Positions 35,479-46,523 are shown, counted from the stretch's first letter. The stretch: 64,000 nucleotides of DNA from Streptomyces deccanensis (GCF_022385335.1 NZ_CP092431.1:7068001-7132000), one strand, 5' to 3'. Notes: generated by a model from the sequence alone, not told the origin. Program-made: numbers and translations.

Positions 35479-37478
35479 CGCTCGTCCTCCTCGGTGCCGG
35501 ACATCAGATGGGCGTACTCGGTGTTCGTGCGCAGCAGTTCCTGGTGCGTGCCCACGGCCGTGACGCGGCCGCCGGAGAGCAGGGCGACCCGGTCGGCGAG
35601 CAGCACGGTCGACGGGCGGTGGGCCACGATCAGCGCGGTCGTCTCCGCGAGCACGCGGCGCAGCGCGGCCTCCACCGCGGCCTCCGTGTGCACGTCCAGC
35701 GCCGACAGCGGGTCGTCGAGGACGAGGAAGCGGGGCCTGCCGACCACCGCGCGGGCGAGCGCCAGGCGCTGCCGCTGGCCGCCGGAGAGGCTGAGGCCCT
35801 GCTCGCCGACCTGGGTGGCCGTGCCTTGCGGGAGCGCGTGCGCGAACTCCGCCTGGGCGATGGACAGGGCGCGGTCCAGCTCTGGTTCGCCCGCGTCCGG
35901 TGGGGCGCCCATCAGCACGTTCTCGCCGACGGTGGCCGAGAACAGGGTGGGTTCCTCGAAGGCCACGGCGACCAGGGCGCGCAGCGCGTCCCGGGGCATC
36001 TCGGTGATGTCGTGGCCGTCCAGGGTGATACGGCCGGAGGTCACCTCGTGCAGCCGGGGGACGAGGGCGGTGAGGGTGGTCTTGCCGGAGCCGGTCGCGC
36101 CGACCAGGGCCATCGACTCGCCCGGGCGGATGTGGAGGTCGATGCGGTCGAGGGTGGGGGGCGTGTCGGGAGCGGCGTCGGGGTAGCGGAAGGTGACGTC
36201 GTGGAACTGAAGCCCGCCCTGTTGCATGGTGCCGGTGCGAGTGCCGGTCTGGGTGCCGGTGGCGCTGTCGGGGAGGGGGCGCTGCTCGCTGGGAGGTGCC
36301 GCTGCGCCCACCCTCCCCCACTCTCGGCTTCGCTCGAGCGGGGGGACCCCCATCGCCCCAGCGGCACGACTGCCCGCAGTTAGGGCGGCATCCGTCGCCG
36401 ACCCCTCCGGGGCCTCGTCCATCACCTCGAAATAGCGTTCCGTCGCTGTCGCCGCCTCCTGGCTCATCGCCAGGAGGAAGCCGATCGAGTCGACGGGCCA
36501 GCGGAGTGCGAGCGCGGTGGAGAGGAAAGCGACCAGGGTGCCCGCCGACAGCACGCCGTCGGCGACCTGGACGACGCCGAGGACGAGCGCCGCGCCGATC
36601 GCGATCTCGGGGAGCGTGACGATGACGCCCCAGATCGCCGACAGCAGGCGGGCCTTGCGCAGCTCGGTGCCGCGCAGTGTCCGGGACAGCTCACGGAACG
36701 CGCGCGCCTGGCTGCGGTGCCGCCCGAACCCCTTGATGATGCGGATCCCGAGCACGCTCTCCTCGACGACCGTCGTCAGGTCGCCGACCTGGTCCTGCGC
36801 GAGGCGCGCGACGGCGTTGTACTTCCGCTCGAAGACGACGCAGGTCACGATCACCGGCACGACGGGCCCCAGGATCACCAGCCCCAGCGTCCAGTCCTGG
36901 GCGAGCATGATGATCACGCCGACGACGATGGTCACCGCGTTGACCAGCAGGAACGTCAGCGGGAAGGCGAGAAACATCCGCAGCAGCATCAGATCGGTCG
37001 TCCCGCGCGAGAGGAGCTGACCGGAGGCCCAGCGGTCGTGGAAGGCGACCGGGAGGCGCTGCAGATGCCGGTAGAGATCCGCGCGCATCGACGCCTCGAC
37101 CCCCGCGAGGGGCCGTGCCACGAGCCAGCGCCGCAGGCCGAACAGCAACGCCTCGGCGAGCCCGAGCAGCAGCAGGTACAGCGCGCCGAGCCACACGCCC
37201 GCCGGGTCCCGGTCGGCGACCGGTCCGTCCACCATCCACTTCAGGACGAGCGGGATGAACAGGCCCACGAGGGAGGCGACGATCGCGACGAACGCGGCGA
37301 AGGACAGCCGTACCCGCACGGGCCGCACATACGGCCACAGCCGCAGCAGCGTACGTACGGCGGACCGCCCCGCGGCCTTCTCGGGCGGCCCTGCCCGCTC
37401 GGGTTCCGCGGGCTCGGAGGCCGCGCCCGATTCCTCGGTCCGGTCGGGTTCCTCTGCGGTTGCACGTGTCGTGGGCAT
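35475..37478 (-). CDS. ABC exporter half-transporter D (non-catalytic Walker B, canonical signature)
   Basis: The 667-residue partner has six helices and an ATPase domain with Walker A GATGSGKTT (about 463), signature [10 protein letters not shown] (about 563) and Walker B LVLDDPLSALD (about 584), in which the catalytic Glu is Asp. This is the usual degenerate-site half. The linker before the ATPase domain (about 365-410) is extended and contains MGVPPLERSREWGRVG, the translation of a dispersed Streptomyces palindrome. ATG at 37476-37478 is the most likely start; no strong ribosome binding site is seen. Confidence 0.92.
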   Translation of the reverse strand: MPTTRATAEEPDRTEESGAASEPAEPERAGPPEKAAGRSAVRTLLRLWPYVRPVRVRLSFAAFVAIVASLVGLFIPLVLKWMVDGPVADRDPAGVWLGALYLLLLGLAEALLFGLRRWLVARPLAGVEASMRADLYRHLQRLPVAFHDRWASGQLLSRGTTDLMLLRMFLAFPLTFLLVNAVTIVVGVIIMLAQDWTLGLVILGPVVPVIVTCVVFERKYNAVARLAQDQVGDLTTVVEESVLGIRIIKGFGRHRSQARAFRELSRTLRGTELRKARLLSAIWGVIVTLPEIAIGAALVLGVVQVADGVLSAGTLVAFLSTALALRWPVDSIGFLLAMSQEAATATERYFEVMDEAPEGSATDAALTAGSRAAGAMGVPPLERSREWGRVGAAAPPSEQRPLPDSATGTQTGTRTGTMQQGGLQFHDVTFRYPDAAPDTPPTLDRIDLHIRPGESMALVGATGSGKTTLTALVPRLHEVTSGRITLDGHDITEMPRDALRALVAVAFEEPTLFSATVGENVLMGAPPDAGEPELDRALSIAQAEFAHALPQGTATQVGEQGLSLSGGQRQRLALARAVVGRPRFLVLDDPLSALDVHTEAAVEAALRRVLAETTALIVAHRPSTVLLADRVALLSGGRVTAVGTHQELLRTNTEYAHLMSGTEEDER
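36311..36351. repeat. Dispersed palindromic element inside the ABC exporter D coding sequence
   Basis: The stretch CCCTCCCCCACTCTCGGCTT followed by CGCTCGAGCGGGGGGACCCC resembles a GC-rich repeat common between Streptomyces genes. Here it is read in frame in a flexible linker and is therefore tolerated. Confidence 0.6.
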
Positions 37479-37647
37479 CAGCAGCGAGCCTACGGATCGC
37501 CACTGACAACGCCCACCGAGTTTTGGCCGGACCACCCTCGGCCGTGAGTCCTAGGACAGCCGCGCGACCCCGCTCCCGGCCTCCCGTCTCCCGTGCGGTC
37601 ACCCACCTCCGCGAGACCCACCCACAGCCCTCCTCAGTCCCTCACCC

Positions 37648-39903
<2,256 letters not shown>

Positions 39904-40053
39904 CTCAGGCCTCCCGCGGCTCGGTGGGGCGACGGAGAAGGGGAGCGAGATGTCCCGTCACCGCTCCCCATCGCGTCGTCCTCCCAAGGGTTCTGCCCAG
40001 AGCACGCCTCGCACTCACGTTTCCCGGGGGCGTGCGCCGTCGTTGGGCCGCAC

Positions 40054-41280
40054 GTGAACCACGCACAGACGCACGCGCGCCGCGCCGGGGCCGCCCTGGC
40101 CGCCGCGCTCACCTGGGCCGGACTGCTCGCCGGGGTCGCCGGATGCTCCGCCGGACCGCCGCTCACCAGCGGAAAGGCGCCCGACGACACGATCCGGGTC
40201 ACACCGGAGGACGGCAGCAAGGGCGTGCGCCCGGAGCAGCGCTTCGAAGTACAGGTGCCCAGTGGGCGCCTGGAGTCCGTCAAGGTGGTGAAGTCCCAGG
40301 ACGCGCAGGAGTCACCCGTCCCGGGCCGGCTCTCCGCCGACGGGCTCACCTGGCGCCCCACCGGCTCACCGAAGCTCGCGCTGGCCGCCCGGTACACCGT
40401 CGACGCCGTCGCCCTCGACGGCCACGGCCGGCGCTCGGCACGCCACGTCACCTTCACCACACATGTCCCCGACGAGCGCTTCATCGCGTACGCCAAGCCC
40501 GAGAACCGGGCCACCGTCGGCACCGGGATGATCGTCTCCCTGGAGTTCAACCGGGTGATCGAGGACCGTGCGGCCGTGGAACGCGCGGTCGAGGTGACCG
40601 CCGAGCCCGCCGTCGAGGTCCGCCCGCACTGGTTCGGCGGGGGACGCCTCGACTTCCGTCCCGAGCGGTACTGGAGGCCGGGCACCCGGGTCACCGTCGC
40701 CCTGCGGCTGCGGGACGTGGAGGGCGCGCCCGGTGTCTACGGCCAGCAGGACCGGACGTTCTCGTTCACCGTCGGACGCCACCAGGTCAGCGTGGTCGAC
40801 GCGGCCCGGCACACCATGCGCGTGGAACGCGGCGACGGTGTGCTCGCCACGCTGCCCATCACCGCCGGGGCGCCCAAGACCACGACGTACAACGGGAAGA
40901 TGGTCGTCACCGAGATGCTGGAGGTGACCCGGATGAACGGGGCCACCGTGGGCTTCCGGAAGGCGAACGGCAAGAGCGAGTACGACATCCCGGACGTCCC
41001 GCACGCCATGCGCCTGACCACCTCCGGCACCTTCCTGCACGGCAACTACTGGGCCCCGGACGCCTTCGGCCGGGCCAACGTCAGCCACGGCTGTGTCGGC
41101 CTGCGCGATGTGAAGGGCGGCGATTCCGGCACCCCCGCGGGCTGGTTCTTCGACCGCAGCCTCGTCGGGGACGTCGTCGAGGTCGTGAACAGTGACGACA
41201 AAACGGTCGCTCCCGACAATGGCCTCGGAGGATGGAACATGGGGTGGAAGGAATGGAAAGCGGGTGCCGCGGTGAAGTAG
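40054..41280 (+). CDS. Lipoprotein L,D-transpeptidase 1
   Basis: The 408-residue precursor has a signal peptide with lipobox LAGVAGC (Cys near 32), two immunoglobulin-like domains (IRVTPEDGSKG and RFIAYAKPENRATVG regions) and a YkuD catalytic domain. Catalytic residues are in FLHGNYW and SHGCVGLRDV (Cys about 347). It forms 3-3 cross-links in peptidoglycan or anchors proteins. The GTG at 40054 lacks a strong ribosome binding site, but it opens exactly at the signal peptide. It is followed by a paralogue. Confidence 0.9.
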   Translation: MNHAQTHARRAGAALAAALTWAGLLAGVAGCSAGPPLTSGKAPDDTIRVTPEDGSKGVRPEQRFEVQVPSGRLESVKVVKSQDAQESPVPGRLSADGLTWRPTGSPKLALAARYTVDAVALDGHGRRSARHVTFTTHVPDERFIAYAKPENRATVGTGMIVSLEFNRVIEDRAAVERAVEVTAEPAVEVRPHWFGGGRLDFRPERYWRPGTRVTVALRLRDVEGAPGVYGQQDRTFSFTVGRHQVSVVDAARHTMRVERGDGVLATLPITAGAPKTTTYNGKMVVTEMLEVTRMNGATVGFRKANGKSEYDIPDVPHAMRLTTSGTFLHGNYWAPDAFGRANVSHGCVGLRDVKGGDSGTPAGWFFDRSLVGDVVEVVNSDDKTVAPDNGLGGWNMGWKEWKAGAAVK

Positions 41281-41357
41281 ACCGACATAGCGGCGACATG
41301 ACACCTCGCCCGGCACCGGCAGGGGCAGCGCGCGCGATGATTCAAGTTGGGACTGAA

Positions 41358-41452
41358 CGGTGACATTCACCGAGGCCAAATCATCCCGATCATCTGGTTA
41401 ATGTACGTGCGTACGCGCACGCTGCGCGTAGGGGTGCGGGCCTGATCAGGCC
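41358..41452. promoter_or_regulatory. Two palindromes between the L,D-transpeptidase genes
   Basis: CGGTGA-CAT-TCACCG (41358-41372) and the perfect 14-bp GGCCTGATCAGGCC (41439-41452) flank an AT-richer stretch (CATCTGGTTAATGTACG) that probably contains the promoter of the second gene. The second palindrome ends one base before the GTG of the reading frame and 7 nt before the ribosome binding site. Confidence 0.45.
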
Positions 41453-41473
41453 GTGCGAGGGGAGAACAGAGAG

Positions 41474-42733
41474 TTGAACGGGCGACCGATATCGGGGGCG
41501 TCGGTTGGCGCGCGGACACGGCGGCGCAAGGGGGCCCTGGCCATGCTGCCGGTCCTGATGCTGCTCGCCGTCACCGCGTGCGGCGGGGGCGGGGACTCGG
41601 ACTCCGGCTCCGGCGGCGACAAGGGCAAGGGCTCCGACAAGACCGCCTCCGACAAGGCGGCGGCCACCGGGGCCTCGGAGGCGGTCGTCTCCATCGCCCC
41701 GAAGAACGGCGCCGATGACGTGGCGACCAGCGGCGCGCTCGAGGTGACCGCCGCCAAGGGCAAGCTGTCCGAGGTCACGGTCGAGAACGACAAGGGCGAG
41801 AAGATCGCCGGCGAGATAGCCAAGGACGGCTCCAGTTGGAAGCCGTCCATCCACCTCAACTCGGCCACCGAGTACAAGGTGCACGCCGTCGCGAAGGACT
41901 CCGAGGGGCGTGAGGCCGCCGAGGACTCCTCCTTCACCACGCTGACCCCGAAGAACACCTTCGTCGGCATCTTCACCCCCGAGGACGGCTCGAAGGTCGG
42001 CGTCGGCATGCCGTTCTCGGTCCGCTTCACCCGGGGCATCACCGCGCCGAAGGACGTCGAGAAGGCCATCACCATCAAGACCGAGCCGGCCGTCGAGGTC
42101 GAGGGCCACTGGTTCGGCAACGACCGCATCGACTTCCGCCCGGAGAAGTACTGGAAGGCCGGCACCAAGGTCACCGTCGACCTCAACCTCGACGGCGTCG
42201 AGGGCCGCGACGGCGTCTACGGCGAGCAGAGCAAGAAGATCTCCTTCACCATCGGCCGCAGCCAGGTCTCCACGGTCGACGTCAAGAAGCTCACCATGAA
42301 GGTCGAGCGGGACGGCAAGGTCATCAAGACCATCCCGGTCACCACCGGCAAGCCCGGCATGGAGACCTGGAACGGCCAGATGGTCATCAGCGAGCGCCTG
42401 AGCGTGACCCGGATGAACGGCGAGACCGTCGGCTACGGCGGCGAGTACGACATCAAGGACGTGCCGGACGCCATGCGGCTGACCAACTCCGGCACCTTCA
42501 TCCACGGCAACTACTGGGGCGGCGACGCCTTCGGCAACTACAACGCCAGCCACGGCTGCATCGGCCTGCGCGACACCCGCGGCGGCTGGGACCGCAAGGC
42601 GCCGGGTGCCTGGTTCTTCGACAACTCGATGATCGGTGACGTCGTGGTCGTCAAGAACTCCAACGACCGCATCGTCGACCCGGACAACGGCTACAACGGC
42701 TGGAACATGTCCTGGGACAAGTGGAAGGCGTAG
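41474..42733 (+). CDS. Lipoprotein L,D-transpeptidase 2
   Basis: The 419-residue paralogue has lipobox LLAVTAC (Cys near 36), a Gly/Ser/Asp/Lys-rich linker, two Ig-like domains and a YkuD domain with FIHGNYWGGDAFG and SHGCIGLRDT (Cys about 362). Both genes share the C-terminal ending NGxNGWNMxWxxWK. TTG at 41474 is chosen because GGGGAG lies nine nt upstream; GTG at 41453 is in frame but would put that site inside the gene. Two adjacent copies suggest partial redundancy in peptidoglycan 3-3 cross-linking during growth or spore formation. Confidence 0.92.
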   Translation: MNGRPISGASVGARTRRRKGALAMLPVLMLLAVTACGGGGDSDSGSGGDKGKGSDKTASDKAAATGASEAVVSIAPKNGADDVATSGALEVTAAKGKLSEVTVENDKGEKIAGEIAKDGSSWKPSIHLNSATEYKVHAVAKDSEGREAAEDSSFTTLTPKNTFVGIFTPEDGSKVGVGMPFSVRFTRGITAPKDVEKAITIKTEPAVEVEGHWFGNDRIDFRPEKYWKAGTKVTVDLNLDGVEGRDGVYGEQSKKISFTIGRSQVSTVDVKKLTMKVERDGKVIKTIPVTTGKPGMETWNGQMVISERLSVTRMNGETVGYGGEYDIKDVPDAMRLTNSGTFIHGNYWGGDAFGNYNASHGCIGLRDTRGGWDRKAPGAWFFDNSMIGDVVVVKNSNDRIVDPDNGYNGWNMSWDKWKA

Positions 42734-42751
42734 CCTTCTCCGCTCGACGTA

Positions 42752-42788
42752 CGGCTCCGGTGCGCTGTGACACAGCACACCGGAGCCG
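42752..42788 (+). terminator. Terminator after L,D-transpeptidase 2
   Basis: CGGCTCCGGTGCGCTGTG (42752-42769) pairs with CACAGCACACCGGAGCCG (42771-42788), 17 pairs with one C-A mismatch, followed by TTGTCGTT. Confidence 0.85.
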
Positions 42789-42817
42789 TTGTCGTTAGTC
42801 CCCGTTAACCTGCCTGC

Positions 42818-43585
42818 ATGACCGTGCATCTCGAAGTCGCCGAAGGCGTGGGCACCATCCGCCTCGACCGCCCCCCGATGAACGCCCTGGACATCGCCAC
42901 CCAGGACCGCCTCAAGGAACTCGCCGAGGAGGCGACGGACCGGGACGACGTCCGCGCCGTCGTCCTCTACGGAGGGGAGAAGGTGTTCGCGGCCGGCGCG
43001 GACATCAAGGAGATGCAGGCCATGGACCACGCGGCGATGGTCGCGCGGGCCCGGCCCCTCCAGGACTCCTTCAGTGCCGTCGCCCGTATCCCCAAGCCGG
43101 TCGTCGCGGCCGTCACGGGCTATGCGCTGGGCGGCGGTTGCGAGCTGGCGCTGTGCGCGGACTACCGGATCGCCGGGGAGAACGCGAAGCTCGGACAGCC
43201 GGAGATCCTGCTCGGGCTGATCCCGGGCGCGGGCGGCACCCAGCGGCTGTCCCGGCTCGTCGGCCCCTCCAAGGCCAAGGACCTGATCTTCACCGGCCGG
43301 ATGGTCAAGGCCGACGAGGCCCTCGCGCTCGGTCTGGTGGACCGGGTCGTCCCCGCCGACGAGGTCTACAGCGCCGCGCACGAGTGGGCCGCGCGGCTGG
43401 CGCGGGGGCCGGCGATCGCGCTGCGGGCCGCCAAGGAGTCGATCGACGCGGGCCTGGAGACCGATCTGGAGACCGGGCTCGCGATCGAGCGGAACTGGTT
43501 CGCGGGGCTGTTCGCCACGGAGGACCGCGAGCGCGGGATGCGGAGCTTCGTGGAGGAGGGGCCGGGCAAGGCGAAGTTCGTCTGA
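42818..43585 (+). CDS. Enoyl-CoA hydratase/isomerase family protein
   Basis: The 255-residue crotonase has the oxyanion loop FAAGADIKEM and both Glu residues used for water addition: Glu 109 in GGGCELAL and Glu 129 in GQPEILLG, followed by IPGAGGTQRL. These make a true trans-2-enoyl-CoA hydratase of fatty-acid beta-oxidation likely rather than an isomerase or hydrolase. The ATG lies 30 nt after the preceding terminator. Translated alone; no partner beta-oxidation genes are adjacent. Confidence 0.92.
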   Translation: MTVHLEVAEGVGTIRLDRPPMNALDIATQDRLKELAEEATDRDDVRAVVLYGGEKVFAAGADIKEMQAMDHAAMVARARPLQDSFSAVARIPKPVVAAVTGYALGGGCELALCADYRIAGENAKLGQPEILLGLIPGAGGTQRLSRLVGPSKAKDLIFTGRMVKADEALALGLVDRVVPADEVYSAAHEWAARLARGPAIALRAAKESIDAGLETDLETGLAIERNWFAGLFATEDRERGMRSFVEEGPGKAKFV

Positions 43586-43919
43586 CGGCCACGTTCGTGT
43601 GACGGCCACGCGGGCACGGTCGACGCGTGCTGAATCCGGTCCACAAGTTCCGCCGAAGGGCTTGCAGTTGACGCGGTGTCTTACCCGTGTCCCTCGAAGG
43701 GGCGGTTTGCCCGAGCCTTAAGGCAGCCTTAAGAGGAGGGTGCCCAAAGAGGCTGCCGCTGACCGAAGTTCAGCCGGTTCACGCAGGTCAGGCGGGCTGT
43801 GACGGGCCGCTTGCTGCCTCTGGCATATGCCGAACGAAACCCCCGGAATGGTTGGTTCCGGGGGTTGTATTCCTGCGGAACGGCCCCGCGGGGCGCCCGG
43901 GACGGCCATGATGGGGGGC
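43586..43919 (+). other. Intergenic region before the RsbW-like gene, with terminator hairpin
   Basis: No gene is supported in these 334 bases. A perfect 11-bp hairpin AACCCCCGGAA (43838-43848)/TTCCGGGGGTT (43856-43866) probably ends transcription from upstream; any longer reading of the ATPase gene would run through it. At 43715-43735 GCCTTAAGGC and a second CCTTAAG form a small AT-centred cluster of unknown meaning. Confidence 0.6.
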
Positions 43920-44423
43920 ATGGCGGGGCTGGAGGGTATCGAACAGCCGCGGCGGCACGGGAGTGCGACCGCGGCGCGTTGGTCACCTGCGATCGAGGAC
44001 GAACGGGCGCAGAAGGCACTGGAGTTGTTCGGCAATCCCACCGAGGCGGAGGTTCCGCTCCCGTCCCGTCCCGAGTCCGCGGCCACCGCGCGGCGGCTCG
44101 CCCAGGTCGTCGTCCTGCGCCAGTGGCGACTGTCCCCGAAGATGACCGAGGACGCCGTCTTACTCGTCTCCGAACTCGTGGGCAACGCCGTACGGCACAC
44201 CGGCGCCCGCGTCTTCGGACTCCGTATGCGCCGCCGCCCGGGCTGGATCCGCGTCGAGGTCCGCGACCCCTCGCGCGGGCTGCCCTGTCTGATGCCGGTG
44301 CAGGAGATGGACATCAGCGGACGGGGCCTGTTCCTGGTGGACAAACTCTCGGACCGGTGGGGCGTGGACCTGCTGCCGCGAGGCAAGACGACCTGGTTCG
44401 AGATGAGGGTCGCGGACCGCTAG
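43920..44423 (+). CDS. RsbW/SpoIIAB-like ATP-binding protein (anti-sigma-factor kinase fold)
   Basis: The 167-residue protein has one HATPase_c_2 domain: N box ELVGNAVRHT, strand VEVRDPS, and GRGLFLVDKLSDRWG, then GKTTWFEM at the end. Streptomyces encode dozens of such orphan proteins; some bind sigma factors or anti-anti-sigma factors, others have no known partner. No sigma or STAS gene is adjacent. ATG at 43920 is preferred over ATGs at 43908 and 43911 and over one at 43827 that would include a terminator hairpin in the coding region; no good ribosome binding site separates the first three. Confidence 0.88.
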   Translation: MAGLEGIEQPRRHGSATAARWSPAIEDERAQKALELFGNPTEAEVPLPSRPESAATARRLAQVVVLRQWRLSPKMTEDAVLLVSELVGNAVRHTGARVFGLRMRRRPGWIRVEVRDPSRGLPCLMPVQEMDISGRGLFLVDKLSDRWGVDLLPRGKTTWFEMRVADR

Positions 44424-44520
44424 GGCCCATCCGACGGACTCCGCTCCCGTCGCCACGCGCGCACCTCCGCCGATCGGACGAATCGCCCGTATTCGCGGTG
44501 AACCTCCCTATAAAGGTCGC

Positions 44521-45747
44521 GTGACCACGCCCCGCACCCCCCTCAAGCAGCACAACCTCGTGCAGCGCGCCCTGCTCGCGGCCGCCGTCCTCGCCGCCGT
44601 GGCCGCGTGCGGCTCCGGAACCGGGACCACCGAGCAGGAGCAGCGCGTCCGGGCCGACCGGGCCGCCGCCGAGGCCGAGGCCGCCGAGCGGAAGAAGAAG
44701 CAGCGGACGGCGGTCCGGGGACTGCGCGGCATGCCGCCCGTGCTGGACCTCCGGGACGTCTACGCCGCCGACCGCCCGAACCGGCTCTCCCCGGTGGTCA
44801 AGGACTTCCCCTCCCGGGTGTACGTGCCCAACAGCGAGTCCGACACGGTCACCGTCATCGACCCGAAGACGTACGAGATCATCGAGACGATCCCGGTGGG
44901 CCGCCAGCCCCAGCACGTCGTCCCGTCCTGGGACCTGAAGACCCTGTGGGTCAACAACAACCGGGGCCACACCCTCACCCCCATCGACCCGAGAACGGGC
45001 AAGGCGGGCAAGCCGGTCGAGGTGCACGACCCGTACAACCTGTACTTCACCCCCAACGGCGAGTACGCCGTCGTCATGGCCTCCCTCGACCGCGAACTGG
45101 TCTTCCGCGACCCGCACACCATGAAGCGGATCAAGACCGAGCCGGTCTCCTGCTACGGCGTCAACCACGCCGACTTCTCGCTCGACGGCACGTACTTCAT
45201 CGTGTCCTGCGAGTTCAGCGGCGAACTGCTCAAGGTCGACACCGAGAAGATGAAGGTCATCGGGCAGCAGAAGCTGCCGTTCGAGGGGGCCATGCCGCAG
45301 GACGTGAAGATCTCACCCGACGGCAAGCGGTTCTACATCGCCGACATGATGGCCCACGGCATGTGGGTCCTGGACGGCGACACCTTCGACGAGCCGACAC
45401 TGCTGCCCACCGGCAAGGGCACCCACGGCCTCTACGTCGGCCGCGACTCCCGCGAGATGTACGTCTCCAACCGCGGCGAGGGCACGGTGTCGGTCTTCGA
45501 CTTCACGAAGGGCGAGCTGACCAAGAAGTGGCACCTGCCCGACGGCGGCAGCCCCGACATGGGCGGTGTCTCCGCCGACGGCAAGGTCCTGTGGCTCTCC
45601 GGCCGCTACGACTCCGAGGTGTACGCCATCGACACCCGCACCGGGGAACAGCTCGCCCGCATCCCCGTCGGCAGCGGCCCGCACGGCCTCGCGGTCTACC
45701 CGCAGCCCGGCCGCTACTCCCTGGGGCACACGGGGATCTTCCGGTGA
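44521..45747 (+). CDS. Lipoprotein with YVTN-type beta-propeller
   Basis: The 408-residue precursor has a signal peptide with lipobox AAVAAC (Cys 30), a Lys/Glu/Ala-rich helical stalk (about 40-65) and repeated propeller blades such as RVYVPNSESDTVTVIDPKT, MYVSNRGEGTVSVFDF and EVYAIDTRTGEQLARIPVG. Family members are extracellular seven-bladed propellers used in binding; no enzymatic residues are recognised. GTG follows AAAGG. It is 134 nt upstream of the ADP-ribosyltransferase toxin gene on the same strand, which may or may not share its transcript. Confidence 0.88.
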   Translation: MTTPRTPLKQHNLVQRALLAAAVLAAVAACGSGTGTTEQEQRVRADRAAAEAEAAERKKKQRTAVRGLRGMPPVLDLRDVYAADRPNRLSPVVKDFPSRVYVPNSESDTVTVIDPKTYEIIETIPVGRQPQHVVPSWDLKTLWVNNNRGHTLTPIDPRTGKAGKPVEVHDPYNLYFTPNGEYAVVMASLDRELVFRDPHTMKRIKTEPVSCYGVNHADFSLDGTYFIVSCEFSGELLKVDTEKMKVIGQQKLPFEGAMPQDVKISPDGKRFYIADMMAHGMWVLDGDTFDEPTLLPTGKGTHGLYVGRDSREMYVSNRGEGTVSVFDFTKGELTKKWHLPDGGSPDMGGVSADGKVLWLSGRYDSEVYAIDTRTGEQLARIPVGSGPHGLAVYPQPGRYSLGHTGIFR

Positions 45748-45849
45748 CGACGAGGCGACTAGCGATCTCGCGGTCCCGTCCCGGCACCTTCCGGTGACAC
45801 ATGACAACCGGGCGGGCTGACACGCCTCCATACGAGTGAGGGTCCCCGG

Positions 45850-45909
45850 CCCGGCGCCGCGCAGCCGAGATCGTGATCGGCATGATCACTTCTCGTGCGC
45901 GGCGCCGGG
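45850..45909 (+). promoter_or_regulatory. Stable stem-loop enclosing the start codon of the ADP-ribosyltransferase gene
   Basis: CCCGGCGCCGCGCA (45850-45863), CGAGA (45866-45870) and GTGATC (45873-45878) pair with GATCAC (45884-45889), TCTCG (45891-45895) and TGCGCGGCGCCGGG (45896-45909). That gives 25 base pairs with a two-base bulge and a small internal loop. The terminal loop GGCAT contains the first two bases of the ATG at 45882, so ribosome access should be strongly restricted. Confidence 0.8.
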
Positions 45910-46523
45910 CCGCCGCCGTCGTCCTGTCCCTCTCCGCCGTCCTCGCGACCTCCGCCGCGACCGCCCCGGCCCAGAGCCCCACCGCGGACCTCACCTCGGC
46001 CAAGGCCGCCGCCGCTGCCTTCGCGGGGGCTGCCGCCCCCACCTGCCCCCAGTTCGAGGACCCCGCGCACGCCGCCGCCGACCGCCGCGTGGACATCGAC
46101 CGCATCACCCCCGAGCCGGTCTGGCGCAAGAGCTGCGGCACCCTCTACCGCAGTGACAGCCGGGGCCCGGCCGTCGTCTTCGAGCAGGGCTTCCACCCCA
46201 AGGACGTCATCGACGGGCAGTACGACATCGAACAGTACGTCCTGGTCAACCAGCCCTCGCCGTACGTCTCCACGACCTACGACCACGACCTGTACAAGAC
46301 CTGGTACAAGTCCGGCTACAACTACTACATCGACGCCCCCGGCGGCGTCGACGTCAACAAGACCATCGGTGACCAGCACAAGTGGGCCGACCAGGTCGAG
46401 GTGGCCTTCCCCGGCGGCATCAGGACGGAGTTCATCATCGGCGTCTGCCCGGTCGACAAGAAGACGAAGACGGAGAAGATGAGCGAGTGCGAGAGCAACC
46501 CGCACTACGAGCCCTGGCACTGA
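45882..46523 (+). CDS. Secreted pierisin/Scabin-type mono-ADP-ribosyltransferase
   Basis: The 213-residue precursor has a signal peptide (about 1-31) and a compact ADP-ribosyltransferase domain. NAD-binding Arg 90 is in TLYRSDSR, the STS-type strand is PYVSTT with Ser 130, Trp 141 lies in the following helix, and the ARTT loop ends in Gln 171-x-Glu 173 (ADQVEVAF). This set is that of Scabin (S. scabies) and ScARP (SCO5461, S. coelicolor), which modify guanine bases of DNA or free guanosine. Two Cys pairs fit an extracellular protein. ATG 45882 or in-frame GTG 45873 may be used; both lie in the stem-loop. It is convergent with the GNAT gene. Confidence 0.9.
   Translation: MITSRARRRAAAVVLSLSAVLATSAATAPAQSPTADLTSAKAAAAAFAGAAAPTCPQFEDPAHAAADRRVDIDRITPEPVWRKSCGTLYRSDSRGPAVVFEQGFHPKDVIDGQYDIEQYVLVNQPSPYVSTTYDHDLYKTWYKSGYNYYIDAPGGVDVNKTIGDQHKWADQVEVAFPGGIRTEFIIGVCPVDKKTKTEKMSECESNPHYEPWH

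Noticed and set aside
43687..43911. Possible 74-residue protein before the RsbW-like gene
   Set aside because: No ribosome binding site, and the frame spans a terminator hairpin.
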